From Steromphala cineraria (lineage: Eukaryota > Mollusca > Gastropoda > Trochida > Trochidae), in NCBI GenBank assembly GCA_916613615.1, contig OU744721.1, positions 81,659,060 to 81,723,059 of the forward strand: a DNA stretch of 64,000 bases, given 5' to 3'. The notes beneath the pieces are model-generated. The model did not search any database. It worked only from the letters and a program-made list of their open reading frames with translations, and had not been told where the DNA came from. Positions 1 to 12,912 of the stretch are shown piece after piece. Position 1 is the first letter of the stretch. Each line of letters opens with the position of its first letter. A program made the translations under genes and the position numbers.

Positions 1-1510
1 TGTCCAGAAAATAAAGTAAAATGTACAAAAATATTGCGTCGTTTTGCCGTATTGGGTATACCTTCGACCGATTTACAGAAGTTGTTAAACGGTAAATTAT
101 CGGAGCATGTTGAAAAATATATCAACATCCGTTCATATGGTATTGTCAGCAGATATATACTTGAACATCAAATATCTGTAATCAAACGACATGTATACCA
201 TAGCATTGTAAGAATTTAATCAATTATAACGTATGTGTTTTGAAAACGATCACCTTGACATTGTTTTTCAGACTACAGATTTTGTAAAATGCAAAAACTT
301 TGAGACGCACGCATTGCCACCATGCCAGTAATGTATACTACAAAGAGACTCAAGAAAGTGTCAATAAGTGTTTCCACGCCGAACATGCCGGGGAGATGTC
401 CAGGTATGTCAGGACGTGCTTCTGGAAGATACGAAGGAAGAGGCCTCGACACATGTCCTGTGTAAACCTCGACTGGTGGATGGTTAGTCTCACACTCGAA
501 CTCTGAAATGAAATGGTCAATAAATCTCATAATTTGGAAAAGACACTGAGTTTTTTTCGTTTTCTAAAATTGAGCTTTAAAGTCTTTTTGAAGACATTCT
601 TCGGCTTTTATCATATAATGGGCAGTGTTATCTGTGCAATAAACCCATCTTGTAATCATGTTATCAGATCCCTGATAACAATGCAAATGAGGTCAAAACC
701 CGAACTATTTTCTCAAAACTCCAAGCATGTCATGCGAGTCCTAAACCGGTCTCTAAACAGTGATAACGTCGTCGGGAGTTTTCAGGTTTTGTGGGTTTTT
801 TATCTAATAAAATATCGTAAACAAAAACTGTCAAAACTTATCACGCATTCGTATTTTAGAAATAGCTTGGTTATCGAAGCATTTCAAGTTGTTTTCATTG
901 TGCGTTTAAAATTAAAACGATATGCAGCTAACAATATCGGCTATCGAAAAAATAGGTGCTTCAATTTTCGTGCATAACATAGGCCTAGATAGATCGCTTT
1001 GGTCGTGTCGGTTACCAACTTATCAGCATAAACAAATCATATTCTAGTGATAGTACAGATTATCTAGTAGCGTACTTACAAACGCAACAACCTCACCTTC
1101 GCAAATAGTCGACGTTTAGTCTAAGGATACCGTAACTGAACTGCGTAACAACAATGACAATGCAGCTTTTCAAAATGCAGTTAGAGTTACTTCCCCTGTT
1201 GTAGCGACGTTGACAACTGGTTCTTACACGTTTTGTGTTATTAAAAAATACAATGTTTACTCGTGCATTGGAAATCAGACTGAAAATGTTCATAGATTGA
1301 AGGAGACGTTTCTATCACTGTGAAAAAAATCATTTCATGAAGGAATATTTCTAGACTGTTCACAACTGTACATCGCCGACAATATGACCTTCACCTTGCT
1401 TTATTGTGAAAGCAATTACTCCGCGAAATCTAGGTCAAGCATATTTTTAGAAGGTATCATATTTTCGTTTAAATCCTTTTATTTCAAAATGACATTATAT
1501 GATAAAGAAA

Positions 1511-1654
1511 TTATTAACCTCGTGTGTTTCCGTATCATTAATATCATATAATAGGAATACAAATATATGTATTATGCTCGCCAAAGGCTCGCATAATACA
1601 AATTTTATTCCTATTATATGATATTAATGATACGGAAACACACTCGGTTAATAA
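1511..1654. repeat. Quasi-palindrome (hairpin element), copy in unit 1
   Basis: Arms of about 60 bp start at TTATTAACC and end at GGTTAATAA. They share the core TTCCGTATCATTAATATCAT and its reverse complement around a short loop near 1584. The four CTCG words (1519, 1577, 1588, 1643) are not inverted between the arms. They read the same way on the plus strand at mirror positions, so each pair would leave a two-base mismatch in a cruciform. No open frame is present. It looks like a foldback-type miniature element of unknown family. Confidence 0.85.
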
Positions 1655-2240
1655 TCTCTATTTATCTTATTGTTGTTATTTTAGGGTCCGGCTGACCGAC
1701 TAGTGGATGGAGGGAGTACGTGACTGCACTGTTTGTTATCAGCACTCAACGTGTCCCAAGATGTGAGGTGTGTCAGGTGTGTCCTTCAGGACAGGGCAGA
1801 GGTTAATGAAAGGGGAAGTCTTTTATATCAACTTTGGCAAATTTCTTATAACCATCTCGTTACAATTGAAAACTGTATTACATGGAAGATGAGAAATGAT
1901 CAAAGAACTTGTTCAGTAACAATTTCTGTCATTTTCGTCACAAACATCAAATTCTTAGGTAATCATGTCAAAGGCTCAGTAATAAGACGTTTATTGTCAC
2001 AACACGTGACTTACATCTACATATTTAAGATTAAAGTTTAGAACGTCATTGCTAAGATGGTGTTCTTTGAAATATATCATTTATATAAAATAATTATGTA
2101 GACACTAGGCAGTGTTATAAAGAAACAGAATTTTGTTCATTTTCAGTAAAAACATTTACCTGTGTCATCAATAAAATTGTAAATCGCTTTCGAAATAATA
2201 TCAAAGCAATAGAAAATCTCGTAATCCAAAACGCCCCTAA

Positions 2241-2482
2241 ATTTTTTTTATTTTTTAAAATTTTTCTTTTTTTTTCTCCATATTTACAAGTTACAGGCAA
2301 AAATGTACTAATAATGACATGATATCAGGTTACAGGAAGAAAGGGTAACAACAATGACATAATATCAATAACAATAATTGACGACCTGGATTGTCAATAA
2401 TGTGCGTATTCAATTTACTATTGTGTTTTCTTTCCAAATAACAAATGTAAAGTTGACCAATATTTAAAAGATATTTGTCCAG
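2241..2482 (-). mobile_element. L1-like LINE 3' tail, truncated by the unit junction
   Basis: On the minus strand this reads the last 21 or so codons of a LINE ORF2 (GQISFKYWSTLHLLFGKKTQ, stop at 2418), then about 180 bp of 3' UTR ending in an A-rich tail that appears as T-runs at 2241-2278. It matches the 3' end of the fragment at 4717-5542. The upstream ORF2 sequence is replaced at 2482 by the start of the next tandem unit. Confidence 0.8.
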
Positions 2483-3985
2483 AAAATAAAGTAAAATGTA
2501 CAAAAATATTGCGTCGTTTTGCCGTATTGGGTATACCTTCGACCGATTTACAGAAGTTGTTAAACGGTAAATTATCGGAGCATGTTGAAAAATATATCAA
2601 CATCCGTTCATATGGTATTGTCAGCAGATATATACTTGAACATCAAATATCTGTAATCAAACGACATGTATACCATAGCATTGTAAGAATTTAATCAATT
2701 ATAACGTATGTGTTTTGAAAACGATCACCTTGACATTGTTTTTCAGACTACAGATTTTGTAAAATGCAAAAACTTTGAGACGCACGCATTGCCACCATGC
2801 CAGTAATGTATACTACAAAGAGACTCAAGAAAGTGTCAATAAGTGTTTCCACGCCGAACATGCCGGGGAGATGTCCAGGTATGTCAGGACGTGCTTCTGG
2901 AAGATACGAAGGAAGAGGCCTCGACACATGTCCTGTGTAAACCTCGACTGGTGGATGGTTAGTCTCACACTCGAACTCTGAAATGAAATGGTCAATAAAT
3001 CTCATAATTTGGAAAAGACACTGAGTTTTTTTCGTTTTCTAAAATTGAGCTTTAAAGTCTTTTTGAAGACATTCTTCAGCTTTTATCATATAATGGGCAG
3101 TGTTATCTGTGCAATAAACCCATCTTGTAATCATGTTATCAGATCCCTGATAACAATGCAAATGAGGTCAAAACCCGAACTATTTTCTCAAAACTCCAAG
3201 CATGTCATGCGAGTCCTAAACCGGTCTCTAAACAGTGATAACGTCGTCGGGAGTTTTCAGGTTTTGTGGGTTTTTTATCTAATAAAATATCGTAAACAAA
3301 AACTGTCAAAACTTATCACGCATTCGTATTTTAGAAATAGCTTGGTTATCGAAGCATTTCAAGTTGTTTTCATTGTGCGTTTAAAATTAAAACGATATGC
3401 AGCTAACAATATCGGCTATCGAAAAAATAGGTGCTTCAATTTTCGTGCATAACATAGGCCTAGATAGATCGCTTTGGTCGTGTCGGTTACCAACTTATCA
3501 GCATAAACAAATCATATTCTAGTGATAGTACAGATTATCTAGTAGCGTACTTACAAACGCAACAACCTCACCTTCGCAAATAGTCGACGTTTAGTCTAAG
3601 GATACCGTAACTGAACTGCGTAACAACAATGACAATGCAGCTTTTCAAAATGCAGTTAGAGTTACTTCCCCTGTTGTAGCGACGTTGACAACTGGTTCTT
3701 ACACGTTTTGTGTTATTAAAAAATACAATGTTTACTCGTGCATTGGAAATCAGACTGAAAATGTTCATAGATTGAAGGAGACGTTTCTATCACTGTGAAA
3801 AAAATCATTTCATGAAGGAATATTTCTAGACTGTTCACAACTGTACATCGCCGACAATATGACCTTCACCTTGCTTTATTGTGAAAGCAATTACTCCGCG
3901 AAATCTAGGTCAAGCATATTTTTAGAAGGTATCATATTTTCGTTTAAATCCTTTTATTTCAAAATGACATTATATGATAAAGAAA

Positions 3986-4129
3986 TTATTAACCTCGTGT
4001 GTTTCCGTATCATTAATATCATATAATAGGAATACAAATATATGTATTATGCTCGCCAAAGGCTCGCATAATACAAATTTTATTCCTATTATATGATATT
4101 AATGATACGGAAACACACTCGGTTAATAA
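3986..4129. repeat. Quasi-palindrome (hairpin element), copy in unit 2
   Basis: This is the copy of the 1511-1654 palindrome carried by the second tandem unit, with the same arm and loop structure. Confidence 0.85.
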
Positions 4130-4625
4130 TCTCTATTTATCTTATTGTTGTTATTTTAGGGTCCGGCTGACCGACTAGTGGATGGAGGGAGTACGTGACT
4201 GCACTGTTTGTTATCAGCACTCAACGTGTCCCAAGATGTGAGGTGTGTCAGGTGTGTCCTTCAGGACAGGGCAGAGGTTAATGAAAGGGGAAGTCTTTTA
4301 TATCAACTTTGGCAAATTTCTTATAACCATCTCGTTACAATTGAAAACTGTATTACATGGAAGATGAGAAATGATCAAAGAACTTGTTCAGTAACAATTT
4401 CTGTCATTTTCGTCACAAACATCAAATTCTTAGGTAATCATGTCAAAGGCTCAGTAATAAGACGTTTATTGTCACAACACGTGACTTACATCTACATATT
4501 TAAGATTAAAGTTTAGAACGTCATTGCTAAGATGGTGTTCTTTGAAATATATCATTTATATAAAATAATTATGTAGACACTAGGCAGTGTTATAAAGAAA
4601 CAGAATTTTGTTCATTTTCAGTAAA

Positions 4626-4716
4626 AACATTTACCTGTGTCATCAATAAAATTGTAAATCGCTTTCGAAATAATATCAAAGCAATAGAAAATCTCGTAAT
4701 CCAAAACGCCCCTAAA
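4626..4716. repeat. Direct repeat flanking the LINE, 3' side
   Basis: About 90 bp starting ACATTTACCTGTGTCATCAA recurs at 5543-5639 on the other side of the LINE, with roughly eight substitutions and one 7-bp insertion. It also occurs at 2151-2240 within unit 1. It may be a very long target-site duplication or an older duplication of host DNA. Confidence 0.85.
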
Positions 4717-5542
4717 TTTTTTTATTTTTTAAAATTTTTCTTTTTTTTTCTCCATATTTACAAGTTACAGGCAAAAATGTACTAATAATGACATGATATC
4801 AGGTTACAGGAAGAAAGGGTAACAACAATGACATAATATCAATAACAATAATTGACGACCTGGATTGTCAATAATGTGCGTATTCAATTTACTATTGTGT
4901 TTTCTTTCCAAATAACAAATGTAAAGTTGACCAATATTTAAAAGATATTTGTCCAGTGCCCGTTGATAGAAACACGTAGTTTGAGATATCATAATATCTA
5001 ACAATTTCTGTCTTTAAATGATCTATTTTTGGTCTGAAGTTGTTAATGCTACATCTATAAATATACTGTTTGACTAATAACACGATTGCGTTTACAGGAT
5101 TATTATTTTCCACTTTCATTCCCAAAATAATGATTTTGTTTGTGAACTCTAGTTTCAACTGAACTGAATTTAGCCATGATTCAATGTCTTTCCCTAACCT
5201 TAAGATAGATTCGCATTCCCATAACAAATGATTTAATGTTTCTATTTCTTTATTGCAAAACTGACATGTTGGTGAAGATACATACCCAATTTTATACCGA
5301 AGATGTCTGTTTGGAAGAATATTATGAATAATCCTGTATTGCAACCATTTTAAGTCAATGTTTTGAGAGCATTTATTTGCAATGATGTTAAAAATGTTCC
5401 AATCTTTTTCATCAAAAAACACGCTGTAGGACATTTTCCCATTTTGAAAAGCTTGGCAAGTGAACCAATTTTGAATTCATGAGGGTAGCGTATACATTTT
5501 TACTTGCAATGATATTTTCAATTTTGGAAATAGTATACGTTA
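4717..5542 (-). mobile_element. 5'-truncated L1-like non-LTR retrotransposon (ORF2 C-terminus and 3' UTR)
   Basis: An open minus-strand frame (4892-5434, 180 codons) carries the C-terminal zinc-binding region of LINE ORF2 (zf-RVT type): a W-rich KWLQYRIIHNIL segment, a CX2C pair in PTCQFC and a following NHLLWEC with the HX4C half. This order is typical of L1-type elements, where the region follows the reverse transcriptase domain. Coding-like sequence continues upstream in another frame (LPSFSKWEK near 5445-5475), so a one-base indel has broken the frame. The 3' UTR runs from 4891 to an A-rich tail at 4717-4751. The endonuclease and reverse transcriptase domains are missing, so this is a dead 5'-truncated copy. 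Ends were placed by the flanking direct repeats. Confidence 0.85.
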
Positions 5543-5639
5543 AACACATTTACCTGTGTCATCAATAAAATTATAAATCGTTAACGAAATAATATCAAAG
5601 CAATTGAAACTCTCGTAACAGTTAATCCAAAACACTCCT
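5543..5639. repeat. Direct repeat flanking the LINE, 5' side
   Basis: This is the diverged partner of 4626-4716. The first 27 bases are identical; later substitutions and an inserted CAGTTAA separate the two. It marks the probable 5' boundary of the LINE fragment. Confidence 0.85.
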
Positions 5640-8600
5640 AAAATTGTATTGCGTTCATGCTTATGGTTAAAAATCTCCTATTAGATGTATGTTTATTCCT
5701 TTTTAGCAAATTGTCTTTACAGGTGAGTTCTTTACTGATTTGGCTTCTATATCCTAAAGTTCCATCTTATGAAATACGCACGCGCCATTTCGAAAGACCC
5801 GGAGAATATTTCCAGTTGCAGATGGTCAACCGCAAAGCTAATGTCGACCAAATACCAGTGCCTTACAATGAATAATGTCCACACAATTCATAGTTTTACG
5901 CATAATCGGTTCATATCTTTCCATAAATGTTAGTGTTAGAAAACGTCCCAGAACCATAATTGTGTACAATGCTATTTCCGCTTTCTGAAACTCCGCATTC
6001 AAAACTCTTAACAAAGCACACACAGAACAATGAGGCCTGTGTTCCAAGTGTTGAGGAGACCCAGCCAGCCCAGGATAGGTTCAAGTGCCAGATCCACACA
6101 CAGTGCGTGATGTAACACAAGCCGGAAGTACAGGTTCGAAGAATTGGACACTCTCTTGACCAAACACTTGCTTGACCATACCATTGCATACGTCATGTGT
6201 CCAGTGGTTAAAGTGTTGCCATCAGACCTGAGTCCATCCCTTGTTTGTCGAGGAAGGACTAGCCGATCCTGTGGTTAATCTCTTCTCAATGCCACATGTC
6301 ACATGCTGTAATTGCGACCCCACAATACAATTGAATGTTGACTGATATTAAGACAGTAACCTCTGCGATTACATGTTAGGATGTCTGAGATTCTTGAATT
6401 GTAGAATAAATAATTCAGTTGATAAGACAGTTCTCTATAATGACACGATACGTGGGATGTTCACTGTTTGTATTGGGCGTGTACGATGTATTTGATTACC
6501 TTAGGAAAGGACCAGTTAATAAGGTAACTTAAATCGCTCTAGATCACATGTTTGTTCGTTCTCATCGATTTAGGGAAGCTGCTCTATTCCTATTATTCTC
6601 CTAACCAAATAGAGATAATCGCCTCGAACATGTTACGATTACGGTTGTTTAAATTCGTGTAAGCTTCAAACTGTTGTTCCAACTATTATATGTTCTGTCA
6701 TGTAACGTGACGCTGATCATTATTATCCTTCCACGATATCATAGCAAAACACTTACAACGTTCCCAAATGGCCGCATGTATGGACGTCCACTGTAAGACG
6801 TGATTAAACTGTCATTCACTCCGACGTATATCGATCTGCCATTCACCCAGGCGTTATTAGTCCTGATCGAAGACTCCGTGCGTGATATAACATATGTCTA
6901 ATTTTGAACACAGCGTCATTTTCTACCAAACGCCGGCAAGCCGTTCATTTAATTTCCTAAAGATGGATGGCGTCAGATGGCCCCTGGCCTGGGAGCGGAG
7001 TCGATACTCAAGTGCTGCACACCCGCCACTTACCGGCTGTAAAACGTGAAAACTGGAAAAGAATAAACATCTGACGAATCAATGAGGTCAACAGTTTAAA
7101 CAGTCTCCATGGACAGTAGTGTTACAGCTTCTTGGGGTGTATCCTGAAGTCACTTCGCAGTGCGGTACCAGTCGTGACACCAACTCCAAGTCAGATAAAA
7201 TAAAATAAAGACAACAGACAAACGCACAACACCCAAGATTAAGCTCCGTATTGAACCCGGATCAAGATGGATGTATTCAGAAATATAATTAGAATTTAAA
7301 AGATATCCATACATTGCATACACTATTGATCAAGGAAGTGATAAATAGTTATGTTTGTAACCTTTGGAGGAAGTTTAAAACATCATCTGACATCGATGAT
7401 GACTGGATGTTATCTTGCAGTTCCTTATATACATGAAGCGAAGTTGAAATAGCAGTGTTAGATATTAACTATATTATATCGATGTCATTTAAGTGTTTCC
7501 ATACAATCCATGGGTGCAGCTACAGACTCCCTTCCTCTACAAGTCTGCAGTGATAAAGAACGTTTCTGTTAGACAATCGGGAAACATCCCATAACATGCT
7601 TGTTTCTGACATCGGGTCAAAACTTTATTGCTTTGCATGATAAGATCTATTCAGGAACATAAGTTGGATTCAGAACACATATATCAAAACCAATGGATTG
7701 CGTTGAATGATAAATAGTTGATAAACTTTGAATATTAAATATTCACAAAATCGGATCATAAGTAAAGATCTATTGTAGCACCAGTTCCTACGTCTTCTGG
7801 CAAGGGGGTCGTGCATCTGTAGGCGTTCATGAACTTTGACCTGGGTCTATTTAATCAAAAACTTTATGAAAAAGAGTTCTGGTGTCCATTTTGTAACTTA
7901 AATAAATACACAACTCCAATGAAATGAAAACCTGCGAAATGCTAAGTTTAACAAATAAGGTTAGTACGTTTAATGTTAAAAAACCGAGCATGTTTCTCAG
8001 ATGGTTGAACGAGTTAACAATTCGAACCTATACATTATGTACGAGCGTCCCGGACATCACCACTTCGGAGATGTGTTGTGGCTTTTCTCTGTATACAAAA
8101 TATAGCCTACCATTGACATTTCCCATAGTTCCGCAACCGTTTCAGCTTCATTGCTCGCACTTGGCAAGTCTGACGACACGGTTGTTTTAGTTGATTTTAT
8201 TTGTCCCTGGCTGAAGAGTTACGACTTTAAGATGGCCCTAGAGTCACTGACTGTAATTAAGTGGAAACTTTCAAACAGGGCCGCATAGGGTACCGTCCGC
8301 TGTGACACGCAACTATTACATCAACGTCTCGCGAAGCACGATAGTTTGACGAGACTACGCGGCCTTTCAATAATTAAAGCTTGATTATCTATAACGTCGG
8401 TATACAGTTAGTGCCCATTGGCCCGCCTCCTTCCTAAATCTGAACCCAGTCGGTTGTCATGGTTACACCACGTTGACAACCCCATTCGTCAATAGGAGAG
8501 ATCACGGCTTGCTTACGTCTTAAAAGCTCAACTTTTTGCCATTGTTTATATTGACCTGTTGACTGCGGTCGATCGTGCGATCGAACTTTCATTTATAAAT

Positions 8601-10529
8601 GTGTAAAAGGCGATACTTGAGCCGGGTCGTACAGAAGTTAAGACACGTGTGGTGAAAATTAATAACATTGCAAGTAAGACGAACCTCCCGGTGACTTTGA
8701 TGTGTAACGACATGACTGTATGTAATGGTATCACGGTAACGAGATGGAGTCAGTCATGTTCGTGATTTGGAGATTTGATAGAACACGACAGCGATATAAA
8801 ACTTCCATCTAGATCTGGTCACCTGGAGAGTAGTCCTAGGCGCTGTCGTAGTTGGGCGGAGTCTCGTTATAGCGACTACACACGTGCAATCTGATACACT
8901 TTATTCAGTATTGTCTTGTATACTCTCTCGTACATGGATATATGTGTGAATTGTCACGTTATCCGTATGGGCGAGGTACTGCATAAGCTCTTAACTGAAC
9001 CAATGAAGGTTAATCTTGAATTCAATGATATTGATGGTTACGGATTTAACGGACTGCAGCAAAAGTAAATGCATATACCCTCGTGAGTTAATTTCAGAAA
9101 CTCGTAGGAAGAACTCGCAAAGTTCAATGTCCACGTGACGAGTTTAAAAAACGCAATCTTTCGTTCTAAACTTGCGAGTCATTTAGGGAAGATATGCGTA
9201 TTACCAACCACAATTTCGGGTTTACGCTCGATGCACACAGCCATTGCCTATAATTACTGCAATGGTAGAACTGAATACCCTCACAGCATCCTGGGCTGGT
9301 CGGGGTCGACTCCTGAGGCGAGGAACGGGAGGGGGGACGATTTATCGCCCTGTAACGCCTAATCACACCGGGGAATATATAATTAAAGACTGTAAGACTT
9401 TCCGAGTTGGAGCGCATGTGGGTCACAGTAACTGACATGCAACGCGAAACATCTGACAAGGACGTTATCTCTCGCTTTGTCTCGCGAGAATCGGAGAAAC
9501 AAATAAACACACCTGGTAAACATTAGCTTAGAGCGCCACCGAGCGGTCGGTGCTTACAAAGAGTTACAGATGGTTACGACTCGAGTCCACTGCACTTGTA
9601 ACTGACCCCTGCGGTCAAGCGTCCAACGGGTCGTATTTCAACATGGCATCTCCAGATTCCACCAACCATTCAGGATCACTGGACACCAGGTCTGACGACA
9701 CGGATATCTGACGACAAAAGATAACGCTGACAAAGACGACACATGTTGCGTAATGCACGTCAAGTACAAAGATTGTTACGTCCAGGGTTGATCTCGACTC
9801 ACACTTAGCTACGATGTGCTTATTTACACTGATCTTGGAGATAAAAAGATAATGACGAATACTCAGTGTAAACCATTCTTGTTGTTTTCACGAATTTAAA
9901 GTGTATTTTTTATCTAGAGGAGATATCAGTTTTTCTTAAAACTGTCTTGACAATGGAAGAAGACCCAAACTTGCGGAAAGATACATCTACACCATTACTG
10001 AATCAAATTTTTTGGAAAGCTTTCATACTAACCGGATTTCACCTTTTTCAGTTTTCCGAAAACGCAAGTTCAAATTACTTAATAAACATTCACAAAGTGT
10101 ATATTTGTATCCTGTGCAATATAAAATCATGAAACAGCATTTAATAAACTGTGCTATAGTATCTCTAATACACACCAAACGATACACTTATTTCAACTCA
10201 ATACACAGTTGTAGATGCAATCTATTACATAAATGACAATGAAAGCTGATAAGCATCGCTTGACGTAGCAGAAAGGTTAAAACGACCTTTGCAACAAAGC
10301 ATGGACTATACATGTACAAGTATTTGGGAAGGTCAGAGTCCACCAAGTTCCACGTGTGAGACACTTATGATGTAAAATAATATTTGTAAGTTCCGTAACC
10401 AAATGAAAAACTTTGTCACTACAAATTGGTTACTTTATCATATATGCATGCCTCACCTTTCTTATGATGCAGAAATCCTATTGTTTTCTATATTTATTGT
10501 CCAATCAGTAACCTCACAAATTCCTTACA
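5640..10529. other. Anonymous intergenic sequence
   Basis: I see no recognisable gene, RNA or element. Short open frames (5657-5875, 7924-8190, 9166-9510 minus) show no domain and no codon pattern that sets them apart. The stretch 8200-9700 is somewhat richer in CpG than its neighbours. Confidence 0.5.
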
Positions 10530-11013
10530 CGTAGTGTAAGCATTGCTGTTGCAGTACCTCTGGTTCCTCTTTTACAAAGGCATTGTAAATATTGTATTAA
10601 AAATGTACATATGGTTGCAGATGAATTCCATTTCTTAATGAGATGTGATCTTTATGATTTGCGTTTTATTCTGTCTGAAGCTGCTTTTAAGCGTAATGGT
10701 GCTTTTTATGATTTAGATGATAATGAAAAGTTTGTTCTTCTAATGAATGAAAGCACTTTGCAAAATATTTTAGCTTCTTCGATTTTAAATATGTTTAATA
10801 GAAGAGAGCTGTTATTGATCTGATTGGGTTAGATATTTTATATTAAAATACATGTATTTATTAACAGTAAAATGTGTTCTTTTAGTGTCTCATAAGCCAT
10901 TTGTGGCTCGTCGCATTGTTTTATAAATTGAACCATGTTTTGTATATAAATGTAATGGTGCGGGTGACAGTTTAATAAATAATATACTACAACTACTACT
11001 ACTACTACTACTA
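10530..11013 (+). mobile_element. 5'-truncated LINE (CR1/L2-like) 3' end with (CTA)n tail
   Basis: An in-frame plus-strand reading runs from about 10530 to a stop at 10823. It contains CKYC (CX2C), then VADEFHFLMRC (HX4C) and ends in ILNMFNRRELLLI. This is the usual C-terminal zinc-binding block and final helix of a LINE ORF2. About 165 bp of 3' UTR follow, with AATAAA-like words, then a CTA microsatellite at about 10989-11013 in place of poly(A). Such a simple-repeat end fits CR1/L2-type elements. Everything upstream of the C-terminus is missing. The exact 5' end is uncertain. Confidence 0.8.
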
Positions 11014-12362
11014 CCATAGAATCTGTATTGCGTATAGTCTTCAATGTTAAGTTGCATTAATTACATGCAGATTTTCAGAATTAACTATGTTCTTAATATT
11101 AACTAAAGTATAAAAATAGTATAGTAAATACAGTATAATGTAAGTTCTACTGGTGATCTTACCAAATGATTTGCATTTAAGCAGTATTCAAGAAAAATGT
11201 AAAACATCGACTTATTCATAATATTTTCCATTACGTTATTAACTTGAATGAAATAAAATCAGGACAATCGGGATTAACAACTTTGTTATTCTGTGTAAGC
11301 GACATTTTGACATATATTCTAATGTCGTTGTCAAGCAAGTGGAATTTATCTCGAAACGTGACTTTCACAGAATGACAAAGATACCAATAAACGAGATATG
11401 CTTATTGTTAAGGCGATGTCAGAAAAATGAAAATTAATGGTTCCAATTGATATATAGACAATACAGTTAAACTAATTGGAGCAGTAAAAATTCAAAAAAA
11501 TAATGCAAAGTTTAGCCATGCGATTCCCTTTTCTTACAGAAAATGAATTAAAGGTGTTCACACAAAATGGCCGCCCATGGATTTTTGGCGAATCTTCATA
11601 CTTTGTCCTCTGACTATGGATAATTGGTTTGTGTTAGGAAATCTTTGACACTATCAAATCATACAATCAATACATATATCATATACATACAATTATCAGT
11701 GAAAACTTTTAAATATAAAACTATCAAAAAACGTGCTACTGCCCCTTTAAGCTTTTAGACTGCCAATCAAAGACGTTAAATAACACACATTTGAACATGT
11801 TTCTTTAATGCCTACAATGACGAAGATGATTAAAGAACTACTGCCTAAAAGGTCTTCACAGCAAGATTGCCCATGTCTCATTAGAAAGTTGACATTATAT
11901 CTTGTGTATCAGAGTGGTCACCTATAACCATTTAGATAGTGTATAGTGTCGGTGTATGGGAAGGGGCCATACACATAGCCGTTCTTAAAACTGGAGTCAA
12001 GTTTCACAACGACTTTAACAAGGTTACATGAAAGTCTTTTAATATTTGTGTAGTCTGTTATCCAGACTCTAAAGCAAAATATTTTCATATTAGATAGCCA
12101 TTGTATTTTAAATACATAGACGTTTAGAGGGGATCGATTGAGATGTTTCATCAACCTATGTTACCCGTGAGGTTTTATACTTCTCAAACGAGACAGACGT
12201 GATTGAATGTATCATACAATCAACGTGCACGAGAAATTCGTGACTCTCCATGGAGATAAGTAAATTTGTTGTTTACTTTACCACTAGGCGGACCTCGCTT
12301 TGTTTCTGACATCACTGCTCGTAAATATCACATAAACCACACGTCGTGTAAACTCTAGGTAA
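11014..12362. other. Anonymous AT-rich sequence
   Basis: No gene or element is recognised. The minus open frame at 11918-12154 has no domain I know. Confidence 0.5.
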
Positions 12363-12470
12363 GATATCATAGACATAAAACTGTAGTACAAGCACTGAGA
12401 TATCATAGACATAAAACTGTAGTACAAGAACTGAGATATCATTGACATAAAACTGTAGCATAAGCACTGT
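12363..12470. repeat. 36-bp tandem repeat, three copies
   Basis: Three consecutive units begin GATATCATAGACATAAAACT at 12363, 12399 and 12435 and differ by a few substitutions. The multiple-of-three period makes a 63-codon minus frame of 12-residue repeats, which I regard as a by-product. Confidence 0.85.
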
Positions 12471-12912
12471 GACACCGATTGTAAATGATTATTCTACCGT
12501 TGCGACAAACAATCATTATTTAAGTTCACACATTACTTCCATTGTATCCATCTACACGCTTTGTTATAAACAGTCATCTAAAGTTATATATCCTGTAATA
12601 TAAAACAACGTTGAAGTGAGTGAAGCAACTGGAAAATCGGAAAATAATTAAGGAATAGATGTGGTAATAATTGCTGTAATGAAATAACTTCGATGCGATA
12701 TCCATCAATATTCAAATCAGTTTGTACGAAGACAAACAATGTGACATTTAAGTGTGTTAAACTCACGAATTTCAGATAATATCACTTGTCGACAAACACA
12801 TTATGAAAACCATTTCTTAGACTTTGAAATGAATAACAGTATAACTTTCAAAACAACACTTGAAATAGAATTCAAAAGCAAAACTTGAAAGTGTTTTTTT
12901 CCGTAAAAACAG

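Larger units (their letters stand above)
8..2482. repeat. 2475-bp tandem unit, copy 1
   Basis: This segment is repeated immediately downstream at a constant offset of 2475 bp. The two copies differ visibly by one substitution (position 602, g, versus a at the matching base 3077) and by one T in a homopolymer near 2241. The unit contains a quasi-palindrome (1511-1654) and ends in about 240 bp of an L1-like LINE 3' end, cut inside the ORF2 C-terminus at GTCCAG. The first seven bases of the window match the last bases of a unit, so at least part of another copy probably lies upstream. Small open frames in it (34-219, 513-977, 1733-2041) have no recognisable domain. Near-identity implies a very recent duplication or an assembly artefact. 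Confidence 0.93.
2483..4956. repeat. 2474-bp tandem unit, copy 2
   Basis: This is the second copy of the unit, one T shorter in the tract near 4717. It runs without a break into the longer LINE fragment at 4957, whereas copy 1 is cut at that point and joined to the start of copy 2. This shows the tandem duplication happened after the LINE inserted, with one breakpoint inside the LINE. Confidence 0.93.

Noticed and set aside
273..530. 85-codon minus frame repeated at 2748-3005
   Set aside because: It overlaps other frames in both directions, has no recognised domain, and is repeated only because the unit is tandemly duplicated.
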